Source: JAAYCI01 sp964371725 (GTDB lineage Bacteria > Bacillota > Clostridia > Oscillospirales > Ruminococcaceae). Taken from it: a DNA stretch of 26,555 nt. The stretch is taken from assembly GCA_964371725.1 (NCBI GenBank), contig CAYJNQ010000022.1:1-26555 (forward strand). The letters are read 5' to 3'. Made by a program: the position numbers and the translations under genes. Below, in pieces: positions 8,098-15,284 of this stretch. A model generated the notes under the pieces. That model ran no database searches. It had not been told where the DNA came from and worked only from the letters and a program-made list of their open reading frames with translations. Numbering within the stretch: the stretch's first letter is position 1; each line of letters begins with the position of its first letter.

Positions 8098-8138
8098 CAT
8101 TGCCCGGCTACTCCCGCATGGGGAACAGCCGGGCAATG
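8098..8138 (-). terminator. Hairpin between EIID and Enzyme I genes, possible attenuator
   Basis: CATTGCCCGGCT (8098-8109) and AGCCGGGCAATG (8127-8138) pair over 12 bp, with a TCCC/GGGGA pair inside the loop. Leftward it continues as TTATATCG, which is not a true T-run. It probably tunes or partly ends transcription before Enzyme I, or protects the upstream mRNA end, rather than acting as a full terminator. Confidence 0.6.
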
Positions 8139-8195
8139 CCAAAATACAATTCTTTTGCAAAATGCCCGGTTTCGAATGGGGCAAAGCGCAGTGTT

Positions 8196-9050
8196 TTACA
8201 GAATTCCTAGGTAGGCTGTGATGAAGCCAATCACCACCATGCCGGCCAGAACCACGAGTGTGTTCACCTTTTTAAAGGTGATGAGGGCGAATGTGCCAAG
8301 GGTGACAGCCAAAGGCAGCATATTGGGCATAATGGCATCAAACAGCTGTGTTTGAAGGTCAAAAGCTTCTGCACCAATGTTGAAGCTGATTTTTGTGGAC
8401 ACATTCACAAAGTTTGGAATGAGGCCACCCATAACGGTACAGCCCAAAATGCCGGCAGCATCCATCAGTTGCTTCATACGTCCGCCACTCAGCATGGCAC
8501 CGAAGGCTTTACCGCCCAGGCGATAGCCTTGCATCCAGCTGTTGTAGGCAATGGGAACAAGGCACATGGGAAGACCAAACAGAACCAAGATGGGCCCAAA
8601 CAGGTTGCCGGTGGCGCCAATGCTAATGCCCAGTGCAACCATGAGGGGAATGATAACGCCTTGGTCCAGTGCGTCGCCAATGCCGGCGAGGGGGCCCATG
8701 AGGCCTGTTTTAACCGAGTTGATGGCGTCGTCGGAAATGTCTGCACCGGCTGCGCGTTCTTCTTCCATTGCGATGACAGCGCCGTGGATAACCGTGCCCA
8801 CGTTGGGGTTTGTGTTGAAGAAAACAAGGTGACGTTGCAGGCCTTGAATCAAATCCTCTTTTTTGGGGTAGAGTTTTTTGAGCAGCGGTGCCATGCACAT
8901 GGCGAATGCGCCGCCTTGCATACGTTCATAGTTGTAGTTGGCGTGCGAAAACAATTGCCACAGCCAAAAAGATTTCCGAATGTCGCTTTTGGTTAGTTTT
9001 TGAGGTGCAGCGTTCTCTGCTACCGGTGTTGTGTTTGTAGTTTCAGCCAT
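8196..9050 (-). CDS. PTS mannose-family EIID membrane subunit
   Basis: This 284-residue membrane protein is one of two transmembrane subunits of mannose-type (Man/Sor/Fru/Lev) permeases. Typical EIID features are visible: SFWLWQLFSHANYNYERM near the start (QxxxNYERMQ), GLMGPLAGIGDALDQGV in the middle, a long amphipathic region, and several C-terminal helices ending LGIL. The Ala/Thr-rich N-terminal 20 residues are a flexible extension. TATCCTCC-complement (GGAGGATA) lies just before the ATG at 9050. It follows EIIC by 31 bases and is separated from Enzyme I by a hairpin. Length and features match the family well; the substrate cannot be read from it. Confidence 0.93.
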   Translation of the reverse strand: MAETTNTTPVAENAAPQKLTKSDIRKSFWLWQLFSHANYNYERMQGGAFAMCMAPLLKKLYPKKEDLIQGLQRHLVFFNTNPNVGTVIHGAVIAMEEERAAGADISDDAINSVKTGLMGPLAGIGDALDQGVIIPLMVALGISIGATGNLFGPILVLFGLPMCLVPIAYNSWMQGYRLGGKAFGAMLSGGRMKQLMDAAGILGCTVMGGLIPNFVNVSTKISFNIGAEAFDLQTQLFDAIMPNMLPLAVTLGTFALITFKKVNTLVVLAGMVVIGFITAYLGIL

Positions 9051-9081
9051 TTTATATATCCTCCTTTTCTCTATGCATTGC

Positions 9082-9849
9082 CTATGCTGTTTTTATTCCG
9101 TCTTGGTCTTCACCTTTGCTTGTGTAGAACAGGAAAATCAAAGCTGCGGCTGCGCCGAACAGAGCAACACCCACCAAGCTGATTTGGAAATAGGTGACCA
9201 AAAGGAAACCAATCATCAAGAAAGGAACGGTTTGTTTTTTCAAGATGGCACGCAAGTTCAGGCCAATGCCCAAAGCAGGAAGCAAACCGCCAATAACACT
9301 AAAGGCATGAATGAGGCCGGTGTTCTCAAAGGCTACCAGGAAGTTACCTACAAGCTCCACACCTGCGAACAAAATAGCAATGGTTACAATCATTTTGAAA
9401 ACGAAAAGGATGACCTGTGCAGGGGCCCAGTTTGTCATCATTACACCGCGGATGTTTGCTTTTTCTGCAAAGCGATCTGCCCAGTGTACAAAAATGGCGC
9501 AAATGGTCATGCGACCAACCCACCAAATGGTGCCCAAAAGGCCCAGAGGCACGGCGATGGCCAAAGCCACTTCGGTGTCTACATTGGTTGCCAGGGCAAT
9601 GGCTGTGCCGATGTAACCGGCCAGGGCCATGTCGGAAGGCATCGAGCCGCCCACATTCAAATGGCCAAGATACATCAAGTTGATCGTGGCACCGATGATG
9701 GTACCGGTGACGGGGTCGCCCATGACAAGGCCAACCAAAAAGCCGGCTACGATGGGGCGTTGCAACACATAGTAACCCTCGCCGAAGTAAAAGGGTGCAT
9801 CAGAGAAATAGTACAAAAATCCTACAAGAACTGCTTGCAAAAAGGTCAT
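9082..9849 (-). CDS. PTS mannose-family EIIC membrane subunit
   Basis: This 255-residue protein has about eight hydrophobic segments. RPIVAGFLVGLVMGDPVTG followed by GATINLMYLG near residues 30-60 is the family signature of mannose/sorbose EIIC, the substrate channel subunit. GGSMPSDMALAGYIGTA is also typical. The start at 9849 follows TAGGAGGAAC. A 79-base gap to EIIB contains only this ribosome site and a small CAAAC/GTTTG palindrome (9891-9902). Together with EIID it forms the membrane part of the transporter. Confidence 0.93.
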   Translation of the reverse strand: MTFLQAVLVGFLYYFSDAPFYFGEGYYVLQRPIVAGFLVGLVMGDPVTGTIIGATINLMYLGHLNVGGSMPSDMALAGYIGTAIALATNVDTEVALAIAVPLGLLGTIWWVGRMTICAIFVHWADRFAEKANIRGVMMTNWAPAQVILFVFKMIVTIAILFAGVELVGNFLVAFENTGLIHAFSVIGGLLPALGIGLNLRAILKKQTVPFLMIGFLLVTYFQISLVGVALFGAAAALIFLFYTSKGEDQDGIKTA

Positions 9850-9928
9850 TTTTTGTTCCTCCTATCACATGATTGTCTAAGCTTTTCCCTCAAACCTGTT
9901 TGGCACGAAACACAAAGAATCAATGCCT

Positions 9929-10402
9929 TTACAACTTCACTTTATCAAGTTCCAAACACTTTCCGTCCGGAACAATTTGGCAAAATACCCGCACGCCCTG
10001 CGCTGCAATTTCCCGCAATTGCTCCAGCTCTGCCGGCGATACCTGGATGCTGCGCAAAACAGATTTCCGACCCGGCAAATACCCCATGCCGCCCACATTG
10101 AGCTCTTTCATCACGGCACCGGAATCCAGCAATTGCTTCATAATTCCCGGCGTTTTGGCAAGCACAATGGCCTGCTCATCGTCACCGCTTTCCCGAATGG
10201 CCGCAATGGCATCCTCAACGGTGAAAATAGAAACTTGCAAATCTTTTGGGGCGGCCATTCTCAAAACATCACACATAAAATCGTTTTTGGCAATTTCATC
10301 GTCTACGATGAAGGCCTTTTGAGCTTTGTGGATTTTTAGCCATCCTGTCATAACTTGCCCGTGAATGAGGCGGTCGTCGATGCGATAAAAAATAACACTC
10401 AT
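9929..10402 (-). CDS. PTS mannose/sorbose-family EIIB
   Basis: This 157-residue cytoplasmic protein accepts phosphate from EIIA and passes it to the incoming substrate. The N-terminal RIDDRLIHGQVMTGW contains the phosphorylated His14, the exact signature of PTSIIB_sorb domains; DDEIAKNDFMCDVLRMAAP follows as usual. Its ATG overlaps the EIIA stop by four bases (ATGA), so the two are probably translationally coupled. Length is normal. No EIIA domain is fused to it, so this permease has four separate polypeptides. Confidence 0.95.
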   Translation of the reverse strand: MSVIFYRIDDRLIHGQVMTGWLKIHKAQKAFIVDDEIAKNDFMCDVLRMAAPKDLQVSIFTVEDAIAAIRESGDDEQAIVLAKTPGIMKQLLDSGAVMKELNVGGMGYLPGRKSVLRSIQVSPAELEQLREIAAQGVRVFCQIVPDGKCLELDKVKL

Positions 10403-10815
10403 GGCGATTCCCTCCTTTCCTCAATGATGTTTCGAGCGCTGACAATGCCGGCCTTGCCCACTTCCAAGGCGGAATCGATGAGCTGTAAAATATCCGTCTC
10501 GTCATCGCGCAGGCTCAAAATTTCCAAAAAAGTGGGTAGATTGCATCCACTGATGGCGTGCACTTTGTGCTTAAGCACCATGAGCATGGCAGAATTTGCC
10601 GGTGTTCCACTGGGCAAATCCGAAACAATCAAAGTGTTGTTTGGATTGCCAAAATCTTCTATCACAGCTTCGATTTTTTGCGAAAAACTTTCCACGGTGT
10701 CGCCTTGATACAGGCCAAACACTTCCAAATCATCTTGTTTTCCCAAAATCATCTCGGCCGCTTCACGCATACCGGCTGCCAAGGAGCCATGGCTAATTAA
10801 GATTAAGTGAACCAT
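10399..10815 (-). CDS. PTS mannose-family EIIA
   Basis: This 138-residue cytoplasmic phosphocarrier takes phosphate from HPr. LILISHGSLAAGM places the phosphorylated His at residue 9, as expected for EIIA-Man domains. DLPSGTPANSAMLM in the second half is the other family block. I chose the ATG at 10815 (MVHLIL) because AGAGGAAC lies before it; a longer frame to 10872 would overlap the upstream dehydrogenase and has no ribosome site. It overlaps EIIB by four bases. Confidence 0.95.
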   Translation of the reverse strand: MVHLILISHGSLAAGMREAAEMILGKQDDLEVFGLYQGDTVESFSQKIEAVIEDFGNPNNTLIVSDLPSGTPANSAMLMVLKHKVHAISGCNLPTFLEILSLRDDETDILQLIDSALEVGKAGIVSARNIIEERRESP

Positions 10816-10849
10816 GTTTGTTCCTCTTTTCTTTAAATGAAATGATGTC

Positions 10850-11908
10850 TCAGTCCATGTCAGAAAAATCAATCAACACACGATAGGTTTCGGCGCTTTT
10901 GGCACGTTCAATGGCAGTTTGGCATTCTTTCATGCCATATCGCTCTGAAATAAATGGTTTCACGTCTACAATGCCATATCCCAAAAGGCGGGAAGCTGTC
11001 CAAAAATCGCGCACGGTTGGGCTGAAGGCACCTGTGATGCGTTTTTCTGTGTAATGGATGTTGTTCGGGTCCATGGCGATGGTTCCCTTGGGGTGGAAAG
11101 AACCGTAATACACAATGCGGCCACGCTTGGCAAGAACCCCAAGATATTGCTCGGCCAATGCAAGGGAATTGACAGTGAAAAAGCAAACGTGCACGCCGCG
11201 CTGTTCGGTTTTTTCTAAAATGGTGGCAACAGCGTCCTCTTTGGCCGGGTTGATGATTACATCTACGCCGTTTTTTCGGGCCGTTTCACAACGTTTTTCA
11301 TCCACTTCCACCAAAATGGTGCGGGCACCACGCAATTTTGCAATTTGGCAGTGCAATTGACCCATTACACCGCCGCCCACCACAAGCACATCTTCGCCCA
11401 TTTCCACCTCGGCCTGGCGGAAGCTTTGCAAGCAGCATGTAAGCGGTTCGGCAAAAGAAGCGGCATCTAAATCCACATCGACATTTTTGGGCAAGGGATA
11501 CACGCGCTCGGTGCCGATGGCAAAATATTGTGCAAAGCCCCCGGTTCCGGGAATGCCGTCGTAAGAGCGTTTGCGCGCTTTGCCGGTGCAGAGGTTATCG
11601 GCTCCACGGCGGCAGTTTTCGCATTCACCGCAGTGGTCATACACTTTCACCACCACCGATTGTCCCACCTCCAAATCGGTGAAGGTGTCTTCTCCGATGG
11701 CGGCTACGGTGCAAGAGATTTCGTGCCCGGGCAAGAAGGGAAGGGGAACATCTCTGCCGTCAAAAATACGCTGTTCCCAGGTGCAAATCAAAGCACGTTC
11801 TACTTTTAAAAGCACTTCCTGCCGTTTGGGGGTTGGCGTGGTAAGCTCTTTGATAACGGCTTTGCCAGCCTCTTCTATTACAATGGCCTTCATTTTGCTT
11901 GGTATCAT
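10850..11908 (-). CDS. Zinc-dependent alcohol/polyol dehydrogenase (MDR family)
   Basis: This 352-residue member of the medium-chain dehydrogenase family resembles sorbitol and threonine dehydrogenases. Catalytic zinc ligands are Cys42, His62 and Glu63 (GHE). The structural zinc site has four cysteines, C93-GE-C96-EN-C99 and C107. The Rossmann motif is VLVVGGGVMG. Such enzymes oxidise a secondary alcohol to a ketone with NAD(P). A GTG at 11911 directly before the ATG at 11908 could also start it, but AGGTGA would then be only one base away, so I prefer 11908. It lies between the aldolase (11 bases) and EIIA. A reasonable inference is that it oxidises the phosphorylated PTS product to a ketose phosphate for the aldolase. 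Confidence 0.92.
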   Translation of the reverse strand: MIPSKMKAIVIEEAGKAVIKELTTPTPKRQEVLLKVERALICTWEQRIFDGRDVPLPFLPGHEISCTVAAIGEDTFTDLEVGQSVVVKVYDHCGECENCRRGADNLCTGKARKRSYDGIPGTGGFAQYFAIGTERVYPLPKNVDVDLDAASFAEPLTCCLQSFRQAEVEMGEDVLVVGGGVMGQLHCQIAKLRGARTILVEVDEKRCETARKNGVDVIINPAKEDAVATILEKTEQRGVHVCFFTVNSLALAEQYLGVLAKRGRIVYYGSFHPKGTIAMDPNNIHYTEKRITGAFSPTVRDFWTASRLLGYGIVDVKPFISERYGMKECQTAIERAKSAETYRVLIDFSDMD

Positions 11909-11919
11909 CACATCACCTC

Positions 11920-12690
11920 TTATAAACCTTTGATGTTGGCTGCTTTTTCGCCTTCATGCACAAGAGAGACCAGCGCACGCGTTACTTTTTCGGGGTCTTC
12001 ATGCTTCCAAACATTGCGTCCAATGGCAACGCCGGCGGCGCCTGCACAAACAGCGTCCTCAAGGCACTGGAACAGGGAGGGCAAATCGTGTGTTTGCTCT
12101 CCGCCCAGCACCACAACGGGTTGGTAGGAAGCGGCAATCACCTGGCGATATTCTTCAATGCTACCATTGTAGGTGGTTTTGATGATGTCGGCACCATACT
12201 CGCAGCCAATACGAGCAGACAAAGTTAAATTCTCAATGCTGTTCGGGATGCTGGGGTCGAAGCCGCCGGGCAACATTTCGGCCATCACCGGCATACCCCA
12301 CTCGCGCCCTTCGGCCACAAGGCGTGCCAAATTGTCAAGGCAATCCAGCTCGTTTGCAATGCCGGGGAAACCCATGCACACCACGGCATCGGCCCCAACG
12401 CGCACAGCATCTCTTACATCAAAGAAACCACGGGGTGCGGCATCACCTTTTCCAAGGTAAGAGTAACCACTGTCGGCTCTTAACAAAAGGGCAACATCGC
12501 GCAGTTCTTTTTCGTAGCGTTTGGCAACGCCCATGGTGGTTAAAATGGCATCGGCACCGCCGGCTACGGCTGCTTTGATAATGTCGCCGGTGTTGTCTAA
12601 GGCCGGGTTCACAGGCAGGCTCATGCCGTGGTCCATCGCTACAATAACAGTTTTTCCGTTCGGTCGAAAGATACGATTCAGTCTTCTCAT
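11920..12690 (-). CDS. Class I aldolase, DhnA/FbaB/LsrF-type (DeoC/LacD superfamily)
   Basis: This 256-residue TIM-barrel aldolase uses a lysine Schiff base. AMDHGMSLP (Asp20) near the N-terminus, GADAILTTMG, and the Schiff-base Lys171 in GADIIKTTYNGS match archaeal-type fructose-1,6-bisphosphate aldolases, 2-amino-3,7-dideoxy-D-threo-hept-6-ulosonate synthase and LsrF. VVVLGGEQ and GVAIGRNVWKHEDP form the phosphate-binding end, so a phosphorylated substrate is likely. The ATG at 12690 has GGAGGGC upstream. Second gene of the operon, after HPr. It could cleave a ketose phosphate or bisphosphate into triose phosphate and an aldehyde; which member of the family it is cannot be settled by eye. 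Confidence 0.88.
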   Translation of the reverse strand: MRRLNRIFRPNGKTVIVAMDHGMSLPVNPALDNTGDIIKAAVAGGADAILTTMGVAKRYEKELRDVALLLRADSGYSYLGKGDAAPRGFFDVRDAVRVGADAVVCMGFPGIANELDCLDNLARLVAEGREWGMPVMAEMLPGGFDPSIPNSIENLTLSARIGCEYGADIIKTTYNGSIEEYRQVIAASYQPVVVLGGEQTHDLPSLFQCLEDAVCAGAAGVAIGRNVWKHEDPEKVTRALVSLVHEGEKAANIKGL

Positions 12691-12723
12691 TTTTTAGCCC
12701 TCCAAGGTTGTTTGCTTTTATGG

Positions 12724-12990
12724 TTATAAATTTTCGAGACAAATTTGCTGTATTTCCTGCATCACAATCTCTTCATCGTCTCCATTGATTTGAAATTGAA
12801 CACAATCGCCCTGCCGAATCTCAAGGCCCATCACAGCCATAAGCCGTTTGGCGTTCACGGGTGAAGCGTCGCTGTTCTCTTTTTGGATTTCAATGACAGA
12901 TTGATACTGTTTGGAAACCTTTACGAATTGCCCTGCGGGACGCGCATGCATACCCAAAGGACTTTGAACCACGTAAGAATAGGTCTTCAA
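12724..12990 (-). CDS. ptsH: HPr-family phosphocarrier without regulatory Ser46
   Basis: This 88-residue protein has the HPr fold signature: LGMHARPAGQFVK with the phosphorylated His15, and NAKRLMAVMGLEIRQGD for the second conserved block. In Gram-positive HPr the second block reads NLKSIMGVMSL with Ser46, the target of HPr kinase. Here the aligned position is Arg49, after a three-residue insertion. The protein can therefore carry phosphate to EIIA but should not take part in Ser46-P/CcpA catabolite repression. The start is a TTG at 12990 with GGAGGAG five bases before it. It is the first gene of the operon, suggesting an HPr dedicated to this PTS. Confidence 0.92.
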   Translation of the reverse strand: MKTYSYVVQSPLGMHARPAGQFVKVSKQYQSVIEIQKENSDASPVNAKRLMAVMGLEIRQGDCVQFQINGDDEEIVMQEIQQICLENL

Positions 12991-13028
12991 GGGTACTCCT
13001 CCTCAGCTAAGATAGCCGAATATCAATT

Positions 13029-13045
13029 GTACATATCGGATGTAC
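13029..13045. promoter_or_regulatory. Inverted repeat GTACAT-N5-ATGTAC at the operon start site
   Basis: A perfect 6-bp inverted repeat with a 5-base centre (ATCGG). It spans the expected transcription start of the leftward operon (about 13042), a typical place for a repressor to block initiation. No regulator can be assigned. Confidence 0.4.
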
Positions 13046-13048
13046 CCT

Positions 13049-13077
13049 ATTATATCTGGCAACTCTTACCAAAACAA
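13049..13077 (-). promoter_or_regulatory. Sigma-A promoter of the ten-gene PTS operon
   Basis: Read leftward, this is TTGTTT (13072-13077), exactly 17 bases, then TATAAT (13049-13054). The HPr TTG start is about 55 bases downstream. The spacer contains TGGTAA-GAG-TTGCCA, part of the half-site array described for 13057-13123. Confidence 0.8.
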
Positions 13078-13123
13078 TGGTAACAAACACCAAAATTTGT
13101 GAAATTTTTGGTGTTTGTTGCCA
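13078..13123. promoter_or_regulatory. Long inverted repeat upstream of the PTS promoter, probable activator operator
   Basis: TGGTAACAAACACCAAAA (13078-13095) is repeated inverted at 13106-13123, giving an 18-bp stem with one G-T pair and a 10-base centre. It directly abuts the -35 of the leftward PTS promoter and lies about 30 bases before the -35 of the divergent regulator gene. Its outer ends are TGGTAA and TTGCCA, and two more copies of this half-site lie in the promoter (13057-13062 and 13066-13071). The location and symmetry fit an operator for the PucR-family regulator encoded at 13318. Confidence 0.6.
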
Positions 13124-13150
13124 ATTGCTTGTTAAAAAAGCCAAAAGTTC

Positions 13151-13179
13151 TTGCATAATAACATGGAATTGTATACTAT
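13151..13179 (+). promoter_or_regulatory. Possible promoter of the PucR-family regulator gene
   Basis: TTGCAT (13151-13156), a 17-base spacer, then TACTAT (13174-13179); TATACT at 13172 gives a 15-base alternative. The resulting leader of about 130 nt is rich in T and A runs and shows no supported small gene. Confidence 0.45.
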
Positions 13180-13317
13180 ATTGGAAGAGGGAAAATGAAA
13201 AAATCATGAACAAAAAACCACTTTTTTGCGAATTATTTGTTTTTTTTTCATTACAACGAGATACTTTTTTTGAAAACAAAATGGGCACAAGATGTGTGGA
13301 AAATGAGGGAAGACAAA

Positions 13318-14973
13318 ATGCAAACCATGAACGAAAAAAATTACAAGAATAGGGAAGAATATTTTTCTTTGCAAGATTTCATGCAGCTTAGCGCCATGCG
13401 GGGAGCACAGTTATTAAGTGGAGAAACACGCCTTTCAAACAAAATTGCAAGGTGTAATGTGATAGAAGGGGGCGATTTGCTGCGGTGGGCAAAGCCGGGG
13501 GAACTCCTCATCAGTTCCGGATATGCCTTTAGCGGGAAAGAAAATGAATTGATAGAACTTCTTTGTGCGCTAGATGAAAACAATATTTGCGGGCTTTGCC
13601 TGAAAGTGAAACATTTTCACAGCGGTTTGCCCAAAAATGTACTGAATAAAGCCAAAGAGCTTTCGTTTCCGCTGATTCAGCTGCCCATGGAAGCGGTGTT
13701 TTCCAACATTTTATTTGAAAGCTCTGAGAGTATTTTTGAAAAGAGAACACAAAGTTTTTATCAGCTGCAAGACCGTTTTGAGCAGGTGTTGGATGTGCTT
13801 TTGAGGGAGGATAACCCGGAGAAACGGCTACAGACAGTGGAGGATTTACTCAAAAATCCCGTGCTTATTTTGGGGCAGTCTCACGAGTTGCTCATGAGCA
13901 AAAATAGCTATCGGCTGTTTTCGGGCACATTGCGTGACGAGCTTATGAAGCAGTTGTTTTCCGATAAACAAAAAACCCATTTTCACATTGGCAAGAAAAA
14001 AGGGGTGCGCGTGCATATTTGCCAACCCAATTTAAAGCAAAATATTCGCCTGATTGTGCTGGAGTACAATGCGCCTTTGAGCGAAACCGACCATATTTTG
14101 CTTAACCGTGTGGGCAATGTGTTGCTTTTGAAAATGAAAAGTACTTTTTCGCTGGAACGCATTCAGCATCAAAATCATCAAAAATTCATTGAAGATTGGT
14201 TGTTTGGGAAATTTCAAAACACAGTGAATATCTGCGTGGCCGCACAGGCGGAAGGCTATGCGCTGCAAGAAAACCAGTTTCATCGCGTTGTGGCTGTGGA
14301 TTTTCCAAAAGCGGACAAACAGAAAAAAACCACGCGGCATAGCAGCGAAGTAATCTATAGCATGATGCGCAATTTAGATGAAAGCAACCTGTTTTGTGTG
14401 ATAAACGGAACGTTGATTTTGGTGGTTAAAAGCGGTAAAGACGAAGAAAAAGACATAAATGCCCTGAAAAAATTATGCGAAAAATTTCGATATATCCTCA
14501 ATGGAAAGAGCCTTGGTTTTTGTGTAAGCGAGCCATTTTCGGTTGGCGAGATGCAAAAGGCATATCAACAGGCTTTGCGTATCAGCCACATTCGGAAATG
14601 TTGCCATTTGGAGGACGCGGTAATCGGGTGCCAAAATTTGGGGGTGCTGTACCTACTGGCTTTGTTGCCGCAAGACCCGGCCATCCACCTTATGCTTGAA
14701 AATACGCTCAATCCTTTGAAAGAATTTGATACACAGCACCACAGCAACCTGTATGAAACTTTGCAAATGTTTTTACAAATGGGTTGCAACACAAAAAAAA
14801 CAGCCCTTCAAATGCATATTCATTACAATACACTTGTATATCGAATAAGCAAAATAAAAAGCCTGTTGCCGCTGGATTTGGAAGATATGAATGTGCGCTT
14901 GCAGTTGCATTTACTCTATCATTTGGAAGCTTTGAACCCGGCAACACCGCAAAGCGAGGGAGCCGTTTCATGA
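13318..14973 (+). CDS. PucR/CdaR-family transcriptional regulator
   Basis: This 551-residue protein has the PucR layout. The N-terminal PucR sensor domain (about 15-140) contains the typical GGDLLRWAKPGELLISSGYAF region. The middle part (about 290-420) is the CdaR GGDEF-like region. The C-terminus (about 480-535) is the HTH_30 DNA-binding domain, with CNTKKTALQMHIHYNTLVYR and RISKIKSLL. Related proteins activate purine, sugar-acid or amine catabolic operons on sensing a metabolite. I chose the ATG at 13318, which has GAGGGA seven bases upstream; frames beginning further upstream lack a ribosome site. The gene is transcribed away from the PTS operon with a large inverted repeat between, so it is the likely local activator. 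The inducer is unknown. Confidence 0.9.
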   Translation: MQTMNEKNYKNREEYFSLQDFMQLSAMRGAQLLSGETRLSNKIARCNVIEGGDLLRWAKPGELLISSGYAFSGKENELIELLCALDENNICGLCLKVKHFHSGLPKNVLNKAKELSFPLIQLPMEAVFSNILFESSESIFEKRTQSFYQLQDRFEQVLDVLLREDNPEKRLQTVEDLLKNPVLILGQSHELLMSKNSYRLFSGTLRDELMKQLFSDKQKTHFHIGKKKGVRVHICQPNLKQNIRLIVLEYNAPLSETDHILLNRVGNVLLLKMKSTFSLERIQHQNHQKFIEDWLFGKFQNTVNICVAAQAEGYALQENQFHRVVAVDFPKADKQKKTTRHSSEVIYSMMRNLDESNLFCVINGTLILVVKSGKDEEKDINALKKLCEKFRYILNGKSLGFCVSEPFSVGEMQKAYQQALRISHIRKCCHLEDAVIGCQNLGVLYLLALLPQDPAIHLMLENTLNPLKEFDTQHHSNLYETLQMFLQMGCNTKKTALQMHIHYNTLVYRISKIKSLLPLDLEDMNVRLQLHLLYHLEALNPATPQSEGAVS

Positions 14974-15044
14974 TGGGTGTTTTTGACACAGAATGCTTGT
15001 GTGCCAATGAAAAGGGATACTGTGAAAAGAATAAAGACGAGCAG

Positions 15045-15284
15045 CTAGCCGGCAGGTGCGCCTGACTTTGAATCGTGTTCTCTCTCCAAAATCAGCAGGG
15101 TGTTGTTCATGCCAAGGGTGCTTGCATAATGAATATTTTTTGCGATGCGGCGTAGCACGGTGATGTTGTCAAAACAAGGTCCTCCGCTTTCACCGGGGGG
15201 CGGTGTGGCGTTGAAGGGTTTACCGTCATCGCGAAAACGCAAAACCACTTCCGTAGGCTGTATGCGGCACAAAAGGTCGATTTC
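15045..15284 (-). pseudogene. Out-of-frame C-terminal RsbW-like ATPase segment of the MATE fusion
   Basis: This 79-codon tail lies in a different frame from the MATE gene directly upstream. It contains RFRDDGKPFN, the ATP-binding box of the RsbW/SpoIIAB type (HATPase_c_2). A GGPCFDNITVLRRIAKNI stretch and a final strand LLILERE follow, as in anti-sigma factor kinases. It has no start codon with a ribosome site, so it is unlikely to be translated alone. It was almost certainly fused to the MATE protein and separated by a one-base change at the AAA of 15285-15287. It may be a true mutation, a programmed event, or a sequencing error. Bases 14974-15044 beyond it hold no gene. Confidence 0.75.

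Noticed and set aside
9031..10101. Long open frame of 356 codons on the + strand
   Set aside because: It lies opposite the clearly coding EIIC and EIIB genes, is rich in His, Gln and Cys, and matches no family; it is the antisense shadow of their codon bias.
13055..13071. CcpA catabolite-response element in the PTS promoter spacer
   Set aside because: TGGCAACTCTTACCA is symmetric but lacks the central CG and fixed spacing of cre sites; it fits the local TGGYAA half-site array better.
13206..13352. Possible leader peptide before the PucR regulator
   Set aside because: The frame overlaps the regulator start, lacks a ribosome site and has no terminator/antiterminator pair; the stretch is simply T- and A-rich.
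14983..15007. Inverted repeat TTGACACA / TGTGCCAA as a terminator between convergent genes
   Set aside because: One mismatch in an 8-bp stem and no T-run on either side; too weak to call.
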